Shown here: positions 26,715 to 36,723 of the stretch, piece by piece
How positions within the stretch are numbered: the stretch's first letter is position 1
Layout: each line of letters opens with the position of its first letter
Assembly: GCF_048569485.1 (NCBI RefSeq)
Contig: NC_134364.1
Coordinates: 133,869,252-133,933,251, forward strand
Source of the DNA: Anomaloglossus baeobatrachus
Lineage: Eukaryota > Chordata > Amphibia > Anura > Aromobatidae
Direction: 5' to 3'
Length of the DNA: 64,000 nt
Notes under the pieces: generated by a model
The model's input: the letters and a program-made list of their open reading frames with translations, nothing else
Database searches by the model: none
What the model was told of the DNA's origin: nothing
Program-made: the position numbers and the translations under genes

Positions 26715-27137
26715 TTGTTATATATATATATGTTGTTGTCTGTAGTTACCAAGTGTTTGTGTAGGGGCTGTACATGTTCTGGGTGTTGTCTGGGTGTAGC
26801 GGGGGGTGAGAGCGGTGTTGTTTGTGTGTTGCGTTGTGTGTCGTTATTTGTGGAGCGCTGTGTGTCTGTATCGTTGTGTGTATGTGTGTTGCGCGGTTTG
26901 TGTATGTGTGTGTGTGTTTTGGGGGGAGGTATGTTTTGTGCAATGTGTGTGTTGTGCGGTATGTGCATATATTTGTGTGTGCCGTGGTGTTTGTGTGTTG
27001 GGTGTTGGGTGTCTGCGGCGTTGTCTGTGTGTGTGGGTGTCTGTGTAGGGCGGTGTTTGTGGTTCCCAGTGTGTGTGTGGTGTGTTGTGCAATGCGTGTG
27101 TGGCAGTGTGTGTGTGTGTTTTGGGGGAAGGTGTGCA
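26715..27137. other. GT-rich Helitron body segment
   Basis: Plus-strand GT-rich low-complexity DNA (tgtgtgtgttttggggggagg and similar). It aligns with the reverse complement of 53950-54260 in the other Helitron copy, which shows it is family sequence and not random expansion. Open frames here are composition artefacts. Confidence 0.8.
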
Positions 27138-27392
27138 CCCCCCATCGTGGTCCACCCCCCATCGTGCTCCATCCCCCATGCTGCGCACCCCCATCGTGCT
27201 CCATCCCCCATGCTGCGCACCCCCCATCGTGCTCCATCCCCACTCCCCATTGTGCTCCATCCTCCATGCTGCACATTCCTCATCGTGCTCCATCCCCCAT
27301 GCTGTGCATTCCCCATCGTGCTCCATCCCCCATGCTGCGCATTCCCCATCGTGCTCCATCCCCCATGCTGCGCACTCCCCATCGTGCTCCAT
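27138..27392. repeat. Minisatellite, about 32-bp unit
   Basis: Seven to eight tandem copies of a unit like ccatcgtgctccatccccc plus atgctgcgca. The same unit is repeated in the opposite orientation at 53733-53955 in the second Helitron. Confidence 0.9.
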
Positions 27393-29762
27393 CGTGTGAG
27401 TGTGCGTGTGAGTGTGCGTGTGAGTCTGAGTGTGAGTGTGCGTGTGAGTCTGAGTGTAAGTCTGAGTGTGAGTATGAGTGTGCGTGTGAGTCTGAGTCTG
27501 AGTGTGCCTGTGAGTCTGAGTCTGAGTGTGCGTGTGAGTCTGAGTGTGCGTGTGAGTGTGCGTGTGAGTGTGCGTGTGAGTGTGCGTGTGAGTGTGAGTC
27601 TGAGTCTGAGTGTGAGTGTGCGTGTGAGTCTGAGTGTGCGTGTGAGTCTGAGTGTGAGTCTGAGTGTGAGTGTGCGTGTGAGTATGAGTATGAGTGTGCG
27701 TGTGAGTCTGAGTGTGAGTCTGAGTGTGAGTCTGAGTGTGAGTCTGAGTGTGAGTCTGAGTGTGAGTGTGCGTGTGAGTATGAGTATGAGTGTGCGTGTG
27801 AGTCTGAGTGTGAGTCTGAGTCTGAGTGTGAGTGTGCGTGTGAGTCTGAGTGTGCGTGGGAGTCTGAGTGTGCGGGTGAGTCTGAGTGTGCGTGTGAGTC
27901 TGAGTGTGAGTGTGCGTGTGAGTCTGAGTCTGAGTGTGAGTGTGCGTGTGAGTCTGAGTGTGCATGTGAGTCTGAGTGTGCGTGTGAGTCTGAGTGTGAG
28001 TGTACGTGTGAGTGTGCGTGTGAGTGTGCATGTGAGTGTGCGTGTGAGTGTGCGTCTGAGTCTGAGTGTGAGTCTGAGTGTGAGTCTGAGTCTGAGTCTT
28101 AGTGTGAGTCTGAGTGTGCGTGTGAGTGTGCGAGTGAGTGTGCGAGTGAGTCTGAGTGTGAGTCTGAGTGTGAGTCTGAGTGTGATTCTGAGTGAGTGTG
28201 AGTGTGCATGTGAGTGTGAGTCTGAGTGTGAGTCTGAGTCTGAGTCTTAGTGTGAGTCTGAGTGTGCGTGTGAGTGTGCGAGTGAGTGTGCGAGTGAGTG
28301 TGCGAGTGAGTCTGAGTGTGAGTCTGAGTGTGAGTCTGAGTGTGATTCTGAGTGAGTGTGAGTGTGCATGTGAGTGTGAGTCTGAGTGTGAGTGTGAGTC
28401 TGAGTCTGAGTGTGAGTGAGTGTGAGTCTGAGTGTGAGTCTGAGTGTGATTCTGAGTGTGAGTGTGAGTGTGAGTCTGAGTGTGAGTGTGAGTCTGTGTG
28501 TGAGTCTGAGTGTGCGTGTGAGTGTGCGTGTGAGTCTGAGTGTGAGTCTGAGTGTGAGTCTGAGTGTGAGTCTGAGTGTGAGTCTGAGTGTGAGTGTGCG
28601 TGTGAGTCTGAGTGTGAGTCTGAGTGTGAGTGTGCATGTGAGTGTGCGTGTGAGTCTGAGTGTGAGTCTGAGTGTGAGTATGAGTGTGCATGTGAGTGTG
28701 CGTGTGAGTCTGAGTGTGAGTCTGAGTGTGAGTCTGAGTGTGAGTCTGAGTGTGAGTGTGAGTCTGAGTCTGAGTGTGCGTGTGAGTCTGAGTCTGAGTC
28801 TGAGTGTGAGTGTGAGTCTGAGTGTGAGTCTGAGTGTGAGTGTGAGTGTGAGTCTGAGTGTGCGTGTGAGTGTGAGTCTGAGTGTGAGTCTGAGTGTGAG
28901 TGTGAGTGTGAGTCTGAGTCTGAGTGTGAGTCTGAGTGTGAGTCTGAGTGTGAGTGTGAGTGTGCGTGTGAGTCTGAGTGTACGTGTGCGTGTGAGTGTG
29001 AGTCTGAGTGTGAGTCTGAGTGTGAGTGTGAGTCTGAGTCTGAGTGTGCGTGTGAGTGTGAGTCTGAGTGTGAGTCTGAGTGTGAGTGTGAGTGTGAGTC
29101 TGAGTCTGAGTCTGAGTGTGAGTCTGAGTGTGAGTGTGCGTGTGAGTCTGAGTGTGAGTCTGAGTGTGAGTCTGAGTGTGAGTCTGAGTGTGAGTCTGAG
29201 TGTGAGTCTGAGTGTGAGTGTGAGTCTGAGTCTGAGTCTGAGTCTGAGTGTGAGTCTGAGTGTGCATGTGAGTCTGAGTGTGAGTGTGAGTCTGAGTGTG
29301 AGTCTGAGTGTGAGTCTGAGTGTGAGTCTTAGTGTGAGTCTGAGTGTGCGTGTGAGTGTGCGAGTGAGTGTGCGAGTGAGTCTGAGTGTGAGTCTGAGTG
29401 TGAGTCTGAGTGTGATTCTGAGTGTGAGTGTGAGTGTGAGTCTGAGTGTGAGTCTGAGTGTGCGTGTGAGTGTGAGTCTGAGTGTGAGTCTGAGTGTGAG
29501 TCTGAGTGTGAGTGTGAGTCTGAGTGTGAGTCTGAGTGTGAGTCTGAGTCTGAGTGTGAGTCTGAGTGTGAGTCTGAGTGTGATTCTGAGTGTGAGTGTG
29601 AGTGTGAGTGTGAGTCTGAGTGTGAGTCTGAGTGTGAGTGTGAGTGTGCGTGTGAGTCTGAGTGTGAGTGTGAGTCTGAGTCTGAGTGTGAGTCTGAGTG
29701 TGAGTGTGAGTGTGCGTGTGAGTCTGAGTGTGAGTCTGAGTGTGAGTCTGAGTGTGAGTCTG
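27393..29762. repeat. GTGAGT/CTGAGT microsatellite, first block
   Basis: About 2.4 kb of tgtgagtctgag-type repeats, with cgtgtgag variants. A longer segment beginning cttagtgtgagtctgagtg and containing gcgagtgagtgtgcgagtg recurs near 28098, 28246, 29328 and (in the next block) 31202, so block duplication also occurs. The repeat lacks stop codons in several frames, which makes long but meaningless open frames. Confidence 0.97.
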
Positions 29763-30720
29763 ACATTAAGGAATAACGTTTGGAACTCCATTCTATGTCT
29801 GAACTGGGTGCAAAAAACCTAAAAAACATCACTATGGGGAGATAAGGTATGCACACCAGTGACTATGGAAGGGGAATACATGGAATAGCAGAAACTGCTG
29901 TGTGAATACTGACATGAAAAATTCAATAGCTATATGTATAGAATGAAATGTGAAAAATGGAACCTGCATTACTGCCATGAATATATGAATAAAGAGAAAT
30001 TTAGCTACTGAATTGATCAATGCAATAGAGCCCCAACACTACGTCAAAGTATTTCTCTACGTTGGGGTCCCTAGCTTGTGTGTGTCCTCTCATGCAGTTA
30101 AAAAACTTACCGTGTATGGGAAGCTGAGACCCAGGCTATATATACGATGTGGATTGGCAATAGGTGTGGTTGGGGAGGGTTCACAAACGAAAAACTACTA
30201 ACATTAAGGAATAACGTTTGGAACTCCATTCTATGTCTGAACTGGGTGCAAAAAACCTAAAAAACATCACTATTATCTCCCCATAGTGATGTTTTTTAGG
30301 TTTTTTGCACCCAGTTCAGACATAGAATGGAGTTCCAAACGTTATTCCTTAATGTTAGTAGTTTTTCGTTTGTGAACCCTCCCCATACACACCTAATGCC
30401 AATCCACATCGTATATATAGCCTGGGTCTCAGCTTCCCATACACGGTAAGTTTTTTAACTGCATGAGAGGACACACAAGCTAGGGACCCCAACGTAGGGA
30501 AATACTTTGGCGTAGTGTTGGGGCTCTATTGCATTGATCAATTCAGTAGCTAAATTTCTCTTTATTCATATATTCATGGCAGTAATGCAGGTTCCATTTT
30601 TCACATTTCATTCTATACATATAGCTATTGAATTTTTCATGTCAGTATTCACACAGCAGTTTCTGCTATTACATGTATTCCCCTTCCATAGTCACTGGTG
30701 TGCATACCTTATCTCCCCAT
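29763..30720. repeat. Palindromic insert with a 72-bp repeated end
   Basis: Inverted repeat centred near 30278. A 72-bp segment X (cattaaggaataacg...catcactat) occurs directly at 29763-29834 and 30203-30274 and inverted at 30283-30354. A core of about 360 bp lies between, and its inverse fills 30355-30710. The order is X-core-X-loop-X'-core', with the loop tatctcccc repeated at the core ends. The minus strand of the core has a tatatata box near 30125-30145 followed by a gtaagt-like donor. It interrupts the microsatellite. Family unknown. Confidence 0.8.
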
Positions 30721-32113
30721 ATTGAGTGTGAGTCTGAGTCTGAGTGTGAGTCTGAGTGTGAGTCTGAGTCTGAGTCTGAGTCTGAGTGTGAGTGTGAGTC
30801 TGAGTGTGAGTCTGAGTGTGAGTCTGAGTGTGAGTGTGAGTGTGAGTCTGAGTGTGCGTGTGAGTGTGAGTGTGAGTGTGAGTCTGAGTGTGAGTCTGAG
30901 TCTGAGTGTGAGTCTGAATGTGAGTCTGAGTGTGAGTCTGAGTGTGAGTCTGAGTCTGAGTGTGAGTCTGAGTGTGAGTGTGAGTGTGCGTGTGAGTCTG
31001 AGTGTGAGTCTGAGTCTGAGTGTGAGTCTGAGTGTGAGTCTGAGTGTGAGTGTGAGTCTGAGTGTGAGTCTGAGTGTGAGTCTGAGTGTGAGTCTGAGTG
31101 TGCGTGTGAGTCTGAGTGTGAGTGTGAGTCTGAGTGTGAGTCTGAGTGTGCATGTGAGTCTGAGTGTGAGTCTGAGTGTGAGTGTGAGTCTGAGTGTGAG
31201 TCTTAGTGTGAGTCTGAGTGTGCGTGTGAGTGTGCGAGTGAGTGTGCGAGTGAGTCTGAGTGTGAGTCTGAGTGTGAGTCTGAGTGTGAGTCTGAGTGTG
31301 ATTCTGAGTGTGAGTGTGAGTCTGAGTGTGCGTGTGCGCGTGAGTGTGAGTCTGAGTCTGAGTGTGAGTCTGAGTGTGAGTCTGAGTGTGAGTCTGAGTC
31401 TGAGTGTGAGTGTGAGTCTGAGTGTGAGTCTGAGTGTGAGTGTGAGTGTGAGTGTGAGTCTGAGTGTGCGTGTGAGTGTGAGTCTGAGTGTGCGTGTGAG
31501 TGTGAGTCTGAGTGTGAGTCTGAGTGTGAGTCTGAGTCTGAGTGTGAGTATGCGTGTGAGTGTGCGTGTGAGTGTGCGTGTGAGTCTGAGTGTGAGTCTG
31601 AGTGTGAGTCTGAGTCTGAGTCTGAGTCTGAGTCTGAGTCTGAGTGTGAGTCTGAGTGTGAGTCTGAGTGTGAGTCTGAGTGTGAGTCTGAGTGTGAGTG
31701 TGAGTCTGAGTGTGAGTCTGAGTGTGAGTCTGAGTCTGAGTGTGAGTGTGAGTGTGAGTGTGAGTGTGAGTGTGAGTCTGAGTCTGAGTCTGAGTCTGAG
31801 TGTGAGTGTGAGTGTGAGTCTGAGTGTGAGTCTGAGTCTGAGTGTGAGTCTGAGTCTGAGTGTGAGTCTGAGTGTGAGTCTGAGTGTGAGTCTGAGTGTG
31901 AGTGTGAGTCTGAGTGTGAGTCTGAGTGTGAGTCTGAGTCTGAGTCTGAGTGTGAGTCTGAGTGTGAGTCTGAGTGTGAGTGTGAGTCTGAGTGTGAGTC
32001 TGAGTCTGAGTGTGAGTCTGAGTCTGAGTGTGAGTCTGAGTGTGAGTCTGAGTGGGAGTCTGAGTGGGAGTCTGAGTGGGAGTCTGAGTGTGCATGTGAG
32101 TCTGAGTGTGAGT
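30721..32113. repeat. GTGAGT/CTGAGT microsatellite, second block
   Basis: Continuation of the first microsatellite block on the far side of the palindromic insert, with the same 10-12 base units and one copy of the cttagtgtgag... block near 31202. Confidence 0.97.
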
Positions 32114-32262
32114 GGCGGCCAATCCGTGCGGGGGGGCGGACCCGAGGCGAGGCGAGCGGCCAATCCGTGCGGGGGGAGGAGCCGAGGCGAGGCGAGCGGC
32201 CAATCCGTGCGGGGGGGCGGGGCCATGGCGAGCCCAGCGGCCAATCAGCTTTGTGTCACCGT
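32114..32262. promoter_or_regulatory. Tandem CCAAT plus GC-box array near Helitron 5' end
   Basis: Three tandem copies of a segment with ccaatccgtgcgggggg(gcgg), spaced about 54 bp, and a fourth ccaatcag. CCAAT (NF-Y) beside gggggcggggcc (Sp1/GC box) is a classic promoter arrangement. The second Helitron has equivalent GC-box and ccaat segments at about 53260-53310. A gtcaccgtaaggaca duplication follows at 32255-32285. Function is inferred from motif content only. Confidence 0.5.
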
Positions 32263-32343
32263 AAGGACATGTCACCGTAAGGACACAATTTTGGAGCATG
32301 ACAGACAGACAGACAGACAGAATAAGGCAATTATATATATAGA

Positions 32344-32695
32344 TAGGTTTATTTGTAATGGAGAGAATAGAAAAGTCCCTAAGCCTGCTGGGGGCCAATT
32401 GGTTTTTTAGGCTAGAGGCCCTTCGGTACGTGATCCCTGGGTGGGTAGGTAGAACCTCTTTCAAATATGGATCATTGTGGAGTATGTTCCAATGTTTCCT
32501 TAAGATGCTTTTGATAGTGTCCCCATCACAGCTGAAGGTAGTCAAAAAGTGGGCAGAGAACTTATTCTTGGAGTCAACCTCATCAGCAGGGGAGTCAACG
32601 TTTTTTTCAGTGGTAAGATCAATTTGTTTCAAACCTCTAGTAGCCTGATATGCCCTCTTGATAGTAGTAAGGGGATAATTTTTATCCAAAAATCT
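32344..32695 (-). pseudogene. PLE linker region, left arm, 5' part
   Basis: Minus-strand frame reading LDKNYPLTTIKRAYQATRG... to RLRDFSILSITNKP, homologous to the first part of the right-arm ORF. It is the upstream portion of the PLE C-terminal region (reverse transcriptase thumb/linker) and joins the 26213-26652 part across the Helitron. It extends slightly further upstream (LKERFLDKN) than the right copy. Confidence 0.85.
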
Positions 32696-32706
32696 CTCTT
32701 TTAGGA

Positions 32707-33537
32707 TTGAGGCCTGATCCTCTGAAACTGGAAAAACTGCACATTAGACAAGGATTAGACAATTATCCCCTTACTACTATCAAGAGGGCATATCAGGCTA
32801 CTAGAGGTTTGAAACAAATTGATCTTACCACTGAAAAAAACGTTGACTCCCCTGCTGATGAGGTTGACTCCAAGAATAAGTTCTCTGCCCACTTTTTGAC
32901 TACCTTCAGCTGTGATGGGGACACTATCAAAAGCATCTTAAGGAAACATTGGAACATACTCCACAATGATCCATATTTGAAAGAGGTTCTACCTACCCAC
33001 CCAGGGATCACGTACCGAAGGGCCTCTAGCCTAAAAAACCAATTGGCCCCCAGCAGGCTTAGGGACTTTTCTATTCCCTCCATTACAAATAAACCTATGG
33101 GTTCCTATAAATGCTTTGCTAAAAATTGCCTATGTTGTAAAACTATTCAGCATGAGAGGGTCAGTTTCGGTTTGGCCCCAGGTGGGGGGGATTTTCTTAT
33201 AAAAGGACATCTCACTTGTCAATCCGATTTTGTCATTTACCTGATAGAGTGTGATTGTGATAAGCGTTATATTGGGAGAACTACTCAGGCACTACATAAT
33301 AGAATTAACTCCCACAGACACAACATTAAAGTGGGTTTTATGCTTCATGGACTATCCCGACATACTACTCTATATCATGACAAAAAAATCAAACTAAAGG
33401 TCACCCCTATAGAATATATACCCCCATACATATCTAATCGGATAGAGGTTCTTAATAAGAAAGAAACATATTGGATTTATAAACTCAATACATTAAAACC
33501 TCGTGGCCTCAATGAGGTCACGGATCTATTTTATTAA
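32707..33537 (+). CDS. PLE C-terminal protein: linker, Cys motif, GIY-YIG endonuclease (right arm)
   Basis: 276 codons open from ATG 32707; real homology starts near 32762 (NYPLTTIKRAYQATRG). Order: end of the reverse transcriptase thumb and linker (about residues 20-130), Cys motif CFAKNCLCC (about 138-146), then the GIY-YIG nuclease with VIYLIECDCDKRYIGRT (about 187-203) and the ETYWIYKLNTLKPRGLNE helix near the end. The nuclease cuts target DNA so that the reverse transcriptase can prime. The reverse transcriptase palm is absent, so this is a 5'-truncated copy without its own activity. The first 18 residues are junction sequence between the inverted copies. Cys spacing and lysine-rich linker suggest a Neptune- or Penelope-type element; I cannot settle the clade. 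Confidence 0.85.
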   Translation: MRPDPLKLEKLHIRQGLDNYPLTTIKRAYQATRGLKQIDLTTEKNVDSPADEVDSKNKFSAHFLTTFSCDGDTIKSILRKHWNILHNDPYLKEVLPTHPGITYRRASSLKNQLAPSRLRDFSIPSITNKPMGSYKCFAKNCLCCKTIQHERVSFGLAPGGGDFLIKGHLTCQSDFVIYLIECDCDKRYIGRTTQALHNRINSHRHNIKVGFMLHGLSRHTTLYHDKKIKLKVTPIEYIPPYISNRIEVLNKKETYWIYKLNTLKPRGLNEVTDLFY

Positions 33538-35017
33538 ATACCATCGGGTTGTTTGTTTATATATTCATTTTATATTTATATTCATATATGTTTTTAGCGC
33601 CCTAGTGCTTTTTACATTATATATTTTTTAATTTTTATGTTTTTATTAATTCTTGTAACATGGTGTATAGTTTCATTTTGTGCATCCTTTATAGGTTTTT
33701 AGCTATGTTTTATGCCAGGTCTATTTTATGCTTTTACTATCATCATGCATCATATCTATAAGTTTTTTTTGGGACACAGATTCATATCTGTTTTTTTATT
33801 AGCAATAATTGCCTCGAGCACACAATATATATATATATATATTTTTTTTTTCCCCTTCCCCTTCCTACTTGGGGGCGCTCTTCTAAAATTTAATATGTAT
33901 GTATATATTTATATATTTTCACTTTGATTGTATCATTAGCAGATATACTATACGGTGATTGCATCACCCACCCTTTATTATCACATTTTGTACACTCCGT
34001 TATTTTCTCTCCTACAATTTTTTGTAGTAGAGGTACATCTCTTTGATCCCCGGCATTACTGGTAGCTCACCACGATGGTTTGCAGTCTTGCACTTGGGAC
34101 ATATGGTTTTTCTGGTTCCTAGTCTCGCTTTTCTATCCACACTGATCCTATATTTTAATATGCATTATTTGATCTGACGCTCTGCAGGAGCTTCCTTGTT
34201 CTTTCTTTAGGTGTCCTCTCTATATATATACATTTATTTCCTCCGGCTATTATACATGATCTAGTCTATTCAGATCTGATTAGTGCACATTTATTGTTGT
34301 TTTGCTACATGTCTTACTCCATTCACTCTAATTCAAATGCTATCCACTTGCTCCCTGACTCTCAGCGCTAGCGCCGTAATTTTTCTTCTCACGGTCCTGC
34401 ACTCATTTCACCTTCTGGTTCTGGCACTTGCTTTTTGCGCATGTGGAAGGTTGTTTTTTTGTTTTTGTTTTTGTTTTTTTTTTTTTTTTTTTTTCCCACA
34501 CTCCTGAACTTTCTTGAACTCACTCACTACATCATGTTCCTAAGCGGTTCCTTGATCCTGGACTTTTTTCCATCTGGAACCTAGGCTATGGATTTTTTTC
34601 TCTTATATATTTTTTTCACGGATTCAGGGCATTTTGACTGCTTCTTTTCTTCCATCACCCAGCAACAGTAATTCCCTTGTTGGCTGCGTGGTCTCATGCT
34701 CTCACTGATCTATCCTATATTCCCGGGTTTTCCAGCACTGACATGTCTAAGTGAGTTCTAGGCTCATTGCATGTCCTCCCTGCACATACATATGTATATT
34801 TTTTGAGAGATAATCATGAGCACACATAGATCTATTATTTTTGGTGTTTTTATGTTTTGAGTAATTTCATTATTTCACGATCTGAGATATGTGTTATCGC
34901 CACTATAATTGATTTTATTTTTCACATCCTTCATGAAGTTACTTGTATTGCATCATGCTTCACTGCAATGCACCCTTTCCCGCTTTTTTTTTTTTTTTTT
35001 TGTCAGGGGCGGTCCTG
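33538..35017 (+). other. 3' untranslated tail of right PLE copy
   Basis: AT-rich non-coding DNA including an AT microsatellite (33823-33842) and T-tracts (34474-34494, 34985-35001). It mirrors 24741-26212. No gene is seen. Confidence 0.8.
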
Positions 35018-35040
35018 TGATGTCATCAAATGTATTTATA
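35018..35040 (+). promoter_or_regulatory. CRE-like and TATA-like promoter of PLE control region
   Basis: tgatgtca (35018-35025, one base from the CRE) and tttata (35035-35040) lie about 50 bp before the ribozyme motif. The third PLE-like region has the same order of CRE-like, TATA-like and ribozyme. Inference from motifs. Confidence 0.45.
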
Positions 35041-35088
35041 CTGTGTTCGTCTCCATTATGGTAGATTTGATGTGTTCTTATGCCTGAT

Positions 35089-35130
35089 GGTCCTGAGGAA
35101 GGGAGCTGAGACTCCAGAAACGCGTAGACC
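35089..35130 (+). ncRNA. Hammerhead ribozyme motif, right PLE arm
   Basis: Order on plus strand: GGTC (stem I), CTGAGGA (core box), gggag-ctgaga-ctcc (stem II hairpin), GAAA (core box), CGCGT, A, GACC (stem I partner). The segment ACGCGT is self-complementary, so stem III could form between two RNA copies, as described for PLE and retrozyme hammerheads. The predicted cut lies after GTA at 35126. Hammerheads in PLE pseudo-LTRs are established knowledge. Confidence 0.82.
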
Positions 35131-35302
35131 TGTGCAACATAAAGATCCATTAATCTGAATACCTGAGAAGTGATCATTGGCGCGGCTCAAATAAACCCTA
35201 TTTTCCTCTATTGTTCTCTGTTATCTGCCGTCTGGGTTGCTGCTGCCTTGATCAAAACTTTCCATGCCTGCATAGTAGTTGTGACTTTCACAACTTCACT
35301 TG

Positions 35303-35375
35303 GTGAGTATTACTGCTCCCTGTCTCTACCCCGTGTATTATTGGGGTAAAACCCTATTGCGCTTCTTCTCCACAG
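35303..35375 (+). other. Candidate 73-nt intron in PLE leader
   Basis: A strong donor (ttg|gtgagtat) at 35303 and a pyrimidine-rich acceptor (cttcttctccacag|c) ending 35375 enclose 73 nt. Penelope of Drosophila virilis has a 75-nt intron in its pseudo-LTR. The second PLE in this window has a 76-nt counterpart in the same place relative to a conserved gcatag(t/g)agttgtg segment. Confidence 0.7.
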
Positions 35376-35386
35376 CTTTTTACTCA

Positions 35387-35401
35387 TCTCTTTGAATCAA
35401 T
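35387..35401 (+). repeat. 15-bp target duplication, right copy
   Basis: tctctttgaatcaat, the direct match of 24521-24535, directly after the end of the right PLE copy. Confidence 0.85.
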
Positions 35402-35655
35402 GACATTTACATGAATAATGGTCTTTTGCATGAACTGAGTTTGAATAAATTAATATAATACCTCTGGTTTGGTGGGGTGTAATAGCCGTCCTTCCGTGGT
35501 GTGTTCCTCTGTTTAAATTTTAACATGAATTTGTAAGTACATATTTAATAAAGTTTTGGGTTTTATCCTAAAACATGTCTATTGCTTTTCATTGTGCAGG
35601 TTTGCACCTCGGGTATCCTATGATCATTATTGTGATTTAATGAGAATAGTCTTAA
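35402..35655. other. Unassigned spacer between PLE copies
   Basis: AT-rich flank following the target duplication, with aataaag at 35548. No gene or element end recognised. Confidence 0.5.
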
Positions 35656-35874
35656 TATTCATCTGACATTTCGGTATAGTGCAACAAAAATTGAATTTCT
35701 GGACGTCACCATTAAACGTGACCAAAAAAATGTTCTTCAGACGGATGTATGCCGTAAAAAACCATCAGTGAAGTCTTTTCTCCATGCTGGATCCTCACAT
35801 CCTCCACATATTATAAAAGGGATAGCCACTGGCCAATTCTTGAGAATTAGACGAATTTGTTCAAGTGACGTGAC

Positions 35875-36723
35875 GTGGACTTTGAAACCCAGGCCAGTGA
35901 TTTAAAACGAAGATTTAAAAACCGTGGCTATAAACAACGAGTTATTGATCATGCATACAAGAGGGCCAGGAATTCCAATCCGCATGATCTCTTGTATAAT
36001 CCTAGAAAACAGGGTGATTCTGGTCCTGTGAGGTTAGTCGTGGATTACCACTCACATTGGCGGATGATGCAACAGTGCATTGAGAAATTTCGGCCCATCC
36101 TTATGACAGACCCCATTGTGAAACAATACATCATGCCACAAATGAGTGTTACGGCGAGGAAAAGTGGTAATATTGGGGACTTTCTAACATCTAGTCATTA
36201 TGCCCCGACAATTAGTAAACCTTTTTCATTATTACCAGGACCCAAATGGGGCTGTAAACCTTGTGGAAAGTGTGTGGCGTGCCCGAACGTGGAAACTGCC
36301 ACGGACTTTATTGATTCCTCTGGCAATAAGAGATACAAAATCACTCATAGTATCACTTGCACGACTAAGGCTGTAACTTATTACGCCACATGCCCGTGCC
36401 CACTCATTTATGTAGGCCTCACAACTAGGGAACTTAAAGTACGGGTGCGTGAGCATGTCCGTGACATTAATGCTGCTAACACAGCTTCAGATATCAGTAC
36501 ATTAAGAACAATACCTCGACGCTTTCTGGAATGTCACCAAGGGGATTCTTCGCTGTTAAAAGTAAGGGGCATAGACCATACTATCACAGGGACACGAGGT
36601 GGTAATGTTATGAGGAGACTTGCCCAACAAGAATGTCGGTGGATATGGTTATTGGATACTATACACCCCAAGGGCCTAAATGAGACAATTAGTTTTGGAC
36701 CTTTTTTGCATTCCAACCAATAG
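35875..36723 (+). CDS. PLE protein C-terminal part: linker and GIY-YIG endonuclease
   Basis: 282 codons. MDFETQASDLKRRFKNRGY matches the PLE reverse transcriptase thumb, followed by a linker with FRPILMTDPIVKQY. A Cys motif CKPCGKCVAC lies at about residues 122-131, and the GIY-YIG core YYATCPCPLIYVGLTTREL at about 168-186, with a downstream REHVRDI helix and the closing CRWIWLLDTIHPKGLNE that carries the catalytic Glu. The reverse transcriptase end lies just upstream in another frame (35664-35870), so one frameshift near 35868 separates them and the ATG is probably not a true start. The palm and fingers are missing. It acts as the target-site nuclease in intact relatives. Confidence 0.85.
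   Translation: MDFETQASDLKRRFKNRGYKQRVIDHAYKRARNSNPHDLLYNPRKQGDSGPVRLVVDYHSHWRMMQQCIEKFRPILMTDPIVKQYIMPQMSVTARKSGNIGDFLTSSHYAPTISKPFSLLPGPKWGCKPCGKCVACPNVETATDFIDSSGNKRYKITHSITCTTKAVTYYATCPCPLIYVGLTTRELKVRVREHVRDINAANTASDISTLRTIPRRFLECHQGDSSLLKVRGIDHTITGTRGGNVMRRLAQQECRWIWLLDTIHPKGLNETISFGPFLHSNQ

Larger units (their letters stand above)
26653..32343 (-). mobile_element. Non-autonomous Helitron inserted in the left PLE arm
   Basis: On the minus strand the unit begins TCTATATATATAATTGCC at 32343 and ends CCACCTTCTAG at 26653. A CCCGAT...ATCGGG hairpin lies about 10 nt before the CTAG end. It sits exactly between A and T of the PLE (aaaccta|tgggttcc) without target duplication. These are the Helitron hallmarks: 5' TC, 3' hairpin then CTRR, A|T target. 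The intact right PLE arm (33090-33110) shows the empty site. No Rep/helicase gene is present. The body is GT-rich, with a minisatellite, long microsatellites, a palindromic insert and a CCAAT/GC-box array. A relative is present at about 48021-54715. Confidence 0.9.
24536..35386. mobile_element. Head-to-head inverted Penelope-like element (PLE) pair
   Basis: Two copies of one PLE point away from a spacer at about 32696-32760. The left copy reads leftward (32695 to 24536) and is split by a Helitron; the right copy reads rightward (32762 to 35386). Each holds the 3' part of the PLE protein (linker, Cys motif, GIY-YIG nuclease), an AT-rich tail, and a terminal control region with a hammerhead ribozyme motif. 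Both lack the reverse transcriptase core, so both are 5'-truncated. The two arms are nearly identical over about 2.4 kb. A 15-bp target duplication flanks the pair, so it arrived as one event. Inverted and tandem partial copies joined by pseudo-LTRs are characteristic of PLEs. Confidence 0.88.

Noticed and set aside
26715-32689. Very long open frames of [21 protein letters not shown] or LRLTLRL composition
   Set aside because: Produced by the gtgagt/ctgagt microsatellite lacking stops; no gene structure. The one real part is the PLE segment at the 32344-32695 end.
24536-35386. DIRS-type element as explanation for the large inverted repeat
   Set aside because: The arms encode a PLE GIY-YIG nuclease and no tyrosine recombinase, and carry PLE hammerheads.
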